Below the pieces are notes generated by a model, which saw nothing but the letters and a program-made list of their open reading frames with translations, ran no database searches and was not told the DNA's origin. Below are positions 63,229 to 64,000 of a stretch of DNA of 64,000 bases, piece after piece. The translations under genes were made by a program, and so were the position numbers. Numbering within the stretch: the stretch's first letter is position 1; the number at the start of each line of letters is the position of its first letter. Source of the stretch: Mycolicibacterium mengxianglii (GTDB lineage Bacteria > Actinomycetota > Actinomycetes > Mycobacteriales > Mycobacteriaceae); the NCBI RefSeq assembly GCF_015710575.1, contig NZ_CP065373.1, forward strand, positions 124,001 to 188,000, given 5' to 3'.

Positions 63229-64000
63229 TCAGTGCGGACTCTCCACCTGAGGGTCCTCCAGGAAGATCGGCCGGGTTCCGGTCTGGTGGGCCTTGCCGGT
63301 CATCCGAAGCTGCTGACCCGGCCGGATATCGGCGCCCCGACCGGCATTGAACAGCACGTTGATCTCACCGCTGTCATCGCCGAGCACCACGATGCGCAGG
63401 GGTTGGCCGTCGCGGGTCTTGTCCTCGATCCGGACCACCTGGCCTTCGATCGTCGCTCGCAGACCGCTGACCAGACTGTCGACGGCGATCACCGGTGGCG
63501 GCGAGTCGGGTTGCTCGCGTGGCTCGGAGGCAGTTCGGTCGACCCGGGCTTGCACCTTCTCCAGCTCACGGGTGACCCGCTCTTCGAACCGGTCCGGGAA
63601 TGCCTGCCGGATGCGGGATTGCACATCGTAGGGCACGATGGTCGCCGCCGCGTGGGGCAATCGGCTGACCGCCCTGGCGATCCGGTCGGCGGTGCGGTCG
63701 TGCAGCAGTCGGCCGATGACCGGGGAATAACTGCGCCGCGGTAGCAGCAGCGTGACGTTGGTATTCGGGTGCTCGGCGGTCTCGGTGAAGACGAGTTCCT
63801 GTGCAGCCCTGATCAATCGGCAATCCGGGCAATCGATGATCTGCAGCGGCGGCTGCAGGCCGTAGTGCTGCCAGCGTTTACGCAGCAGTTCGGCATACGC
63901 CTCGTCGATCATGAAGTGCACCGCGGTCAGCTCATCGGCGCGCAGCCCGCGGCCGTAACGCAGCGCCTCCAGCAGGGCCAGGTCCACCGAGTTGACCAAG
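63229..64000 (-). CDS. C-terminal part of a transporter-like protein ending in an OB-fold-like segment
   Basis: The frame is open through the right edge, so the N-terminus is missing; 257 residues are visible. The segment LTAVHFMIDEAYAELLRKRW, DCPDCRLIRAA, LLPRRSYSPVIGRLLHDRTA and SRLPHAAATIVPYDVQSRIR resembles the cytoplasmic, USP-like C-terminal domain of actinobacterial APC-type permeases (M. tuberculosis Rv2690c type). It is followed by a Pro-rich linker and LRATIEGQVVRIEDKTRDGQ, VVLGDDSGEINVLFNAGRG, RPGQQLRMTGKA, which reads as a small OB-fold. Transport function is inferred from outside the window. Confidence 0.6.
   Translation of the reverse strand, partial: LVNSVDLALLEALRYGRGLRADELTAVHFMIDEAYAELLRKRWQHYGLQPPLQIIDCPDCRLIRAAQELVFTETAEHPNTNVTLLLPRRSYSPVIGRLLHDRTADRIARAVSRLPHAAATIVPYDVQSRIRQAFPDRFEERVTRELEKVQARVDRTASEPREQPDSPPPVIAVDSLVSGLRATIEGQVVRIEDKTRDGQPLRIVVLGDDSGEINVLFNAGRGADIRPGQQLRMTGKAHQTGTRPIFLEDPQVESPH

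Overview
The window reads as chromosomal DNA of a fast-growing mycobacterium (Mycolicibacterium-like). The signs are high GC, two antigen 85 mycolyltransferases, an LdtMt1-type L,D-transpeptidase, CYP124, maltokinase, F420-dependent oxidoreductases, a KstR-type operator and a three-gene recCBD operon. I saw no tRNA, rRNA, CRISPR array, insertion sequence, integrase or phage gene. Gene density is normal for a core chromosome, with many 1-4 bp stop/start overlaps.

Region 1 (1-16 kb) is a mosaic of lipid/redox and envelope genes: the end of a DapB-like dehydrogenase, an MHS-family transporter, a FadD19-like steroid-CoA ligase behind a KstR box, zwf, and small DUF proteins. A tetR-SDR pair faces a P450-ferredoxin pair across a 39-bp dyad. 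Then come ldtA, a minus-strand run (PaiB-like, CorA, SGNH esterase, alpha/beta hydrolase), two F420/FMN flavoenzyme genes and a secreted GH114-like protein.

Region 2 (15.5-37.6 kb) is a block of carbohydrate catabolism. First is a GntR-controlled operon (16.4-22.5 kb) with a DhaK-type kinase, a 3-hydroxyacyl-CoA-dehydrogenase-family enzyme, a 35-residue membrane peptide, an ACS-family transporter, a xylose-isomerase-like barrel protein and a divergent triosephosphate isomerase. It is best explained as a route taking a sugar acid through erythrulose and erythrulose 1-phosphate to erythrulose 4-phosphate. Second is a beta-glucoside locus: an ABC importer without its own ATPase facing GH3, LacI and GH1 genes, with identical palindromes near both starts. 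Third is a glycerol locus (glpF-glpK-glpD facing an IclR regulator and a second glycerol kinase), with palindromic repeats and a CRP-like site between.

Region 3 (37.6-49.7 kb) holds a HugZ-like protein, a hydrolase, an antigen 85 gene with an upstream small ORF, and an ABC importer whose binding-protein gene carries a one-base frameshift. It also holds a FadR-type regulator with a matching operator, maltokinase, an SRPBCC protein and cyp124.

Region 4 (49.7-64 kb) holds recC-recB-recD, fbpC, an LtrA-like membrane protein, a MarR/NmrA divergent pair with twin operators, an XRE/membrane-protein pair, and the C-terminal part of a transporter-like protein ending in an OB-fold-like segment. A 50-bp intergenic repeat occurs behind both maltokinase and recD, and a 24-bp element is shared by the cyp124 and fbpC upstream regions.
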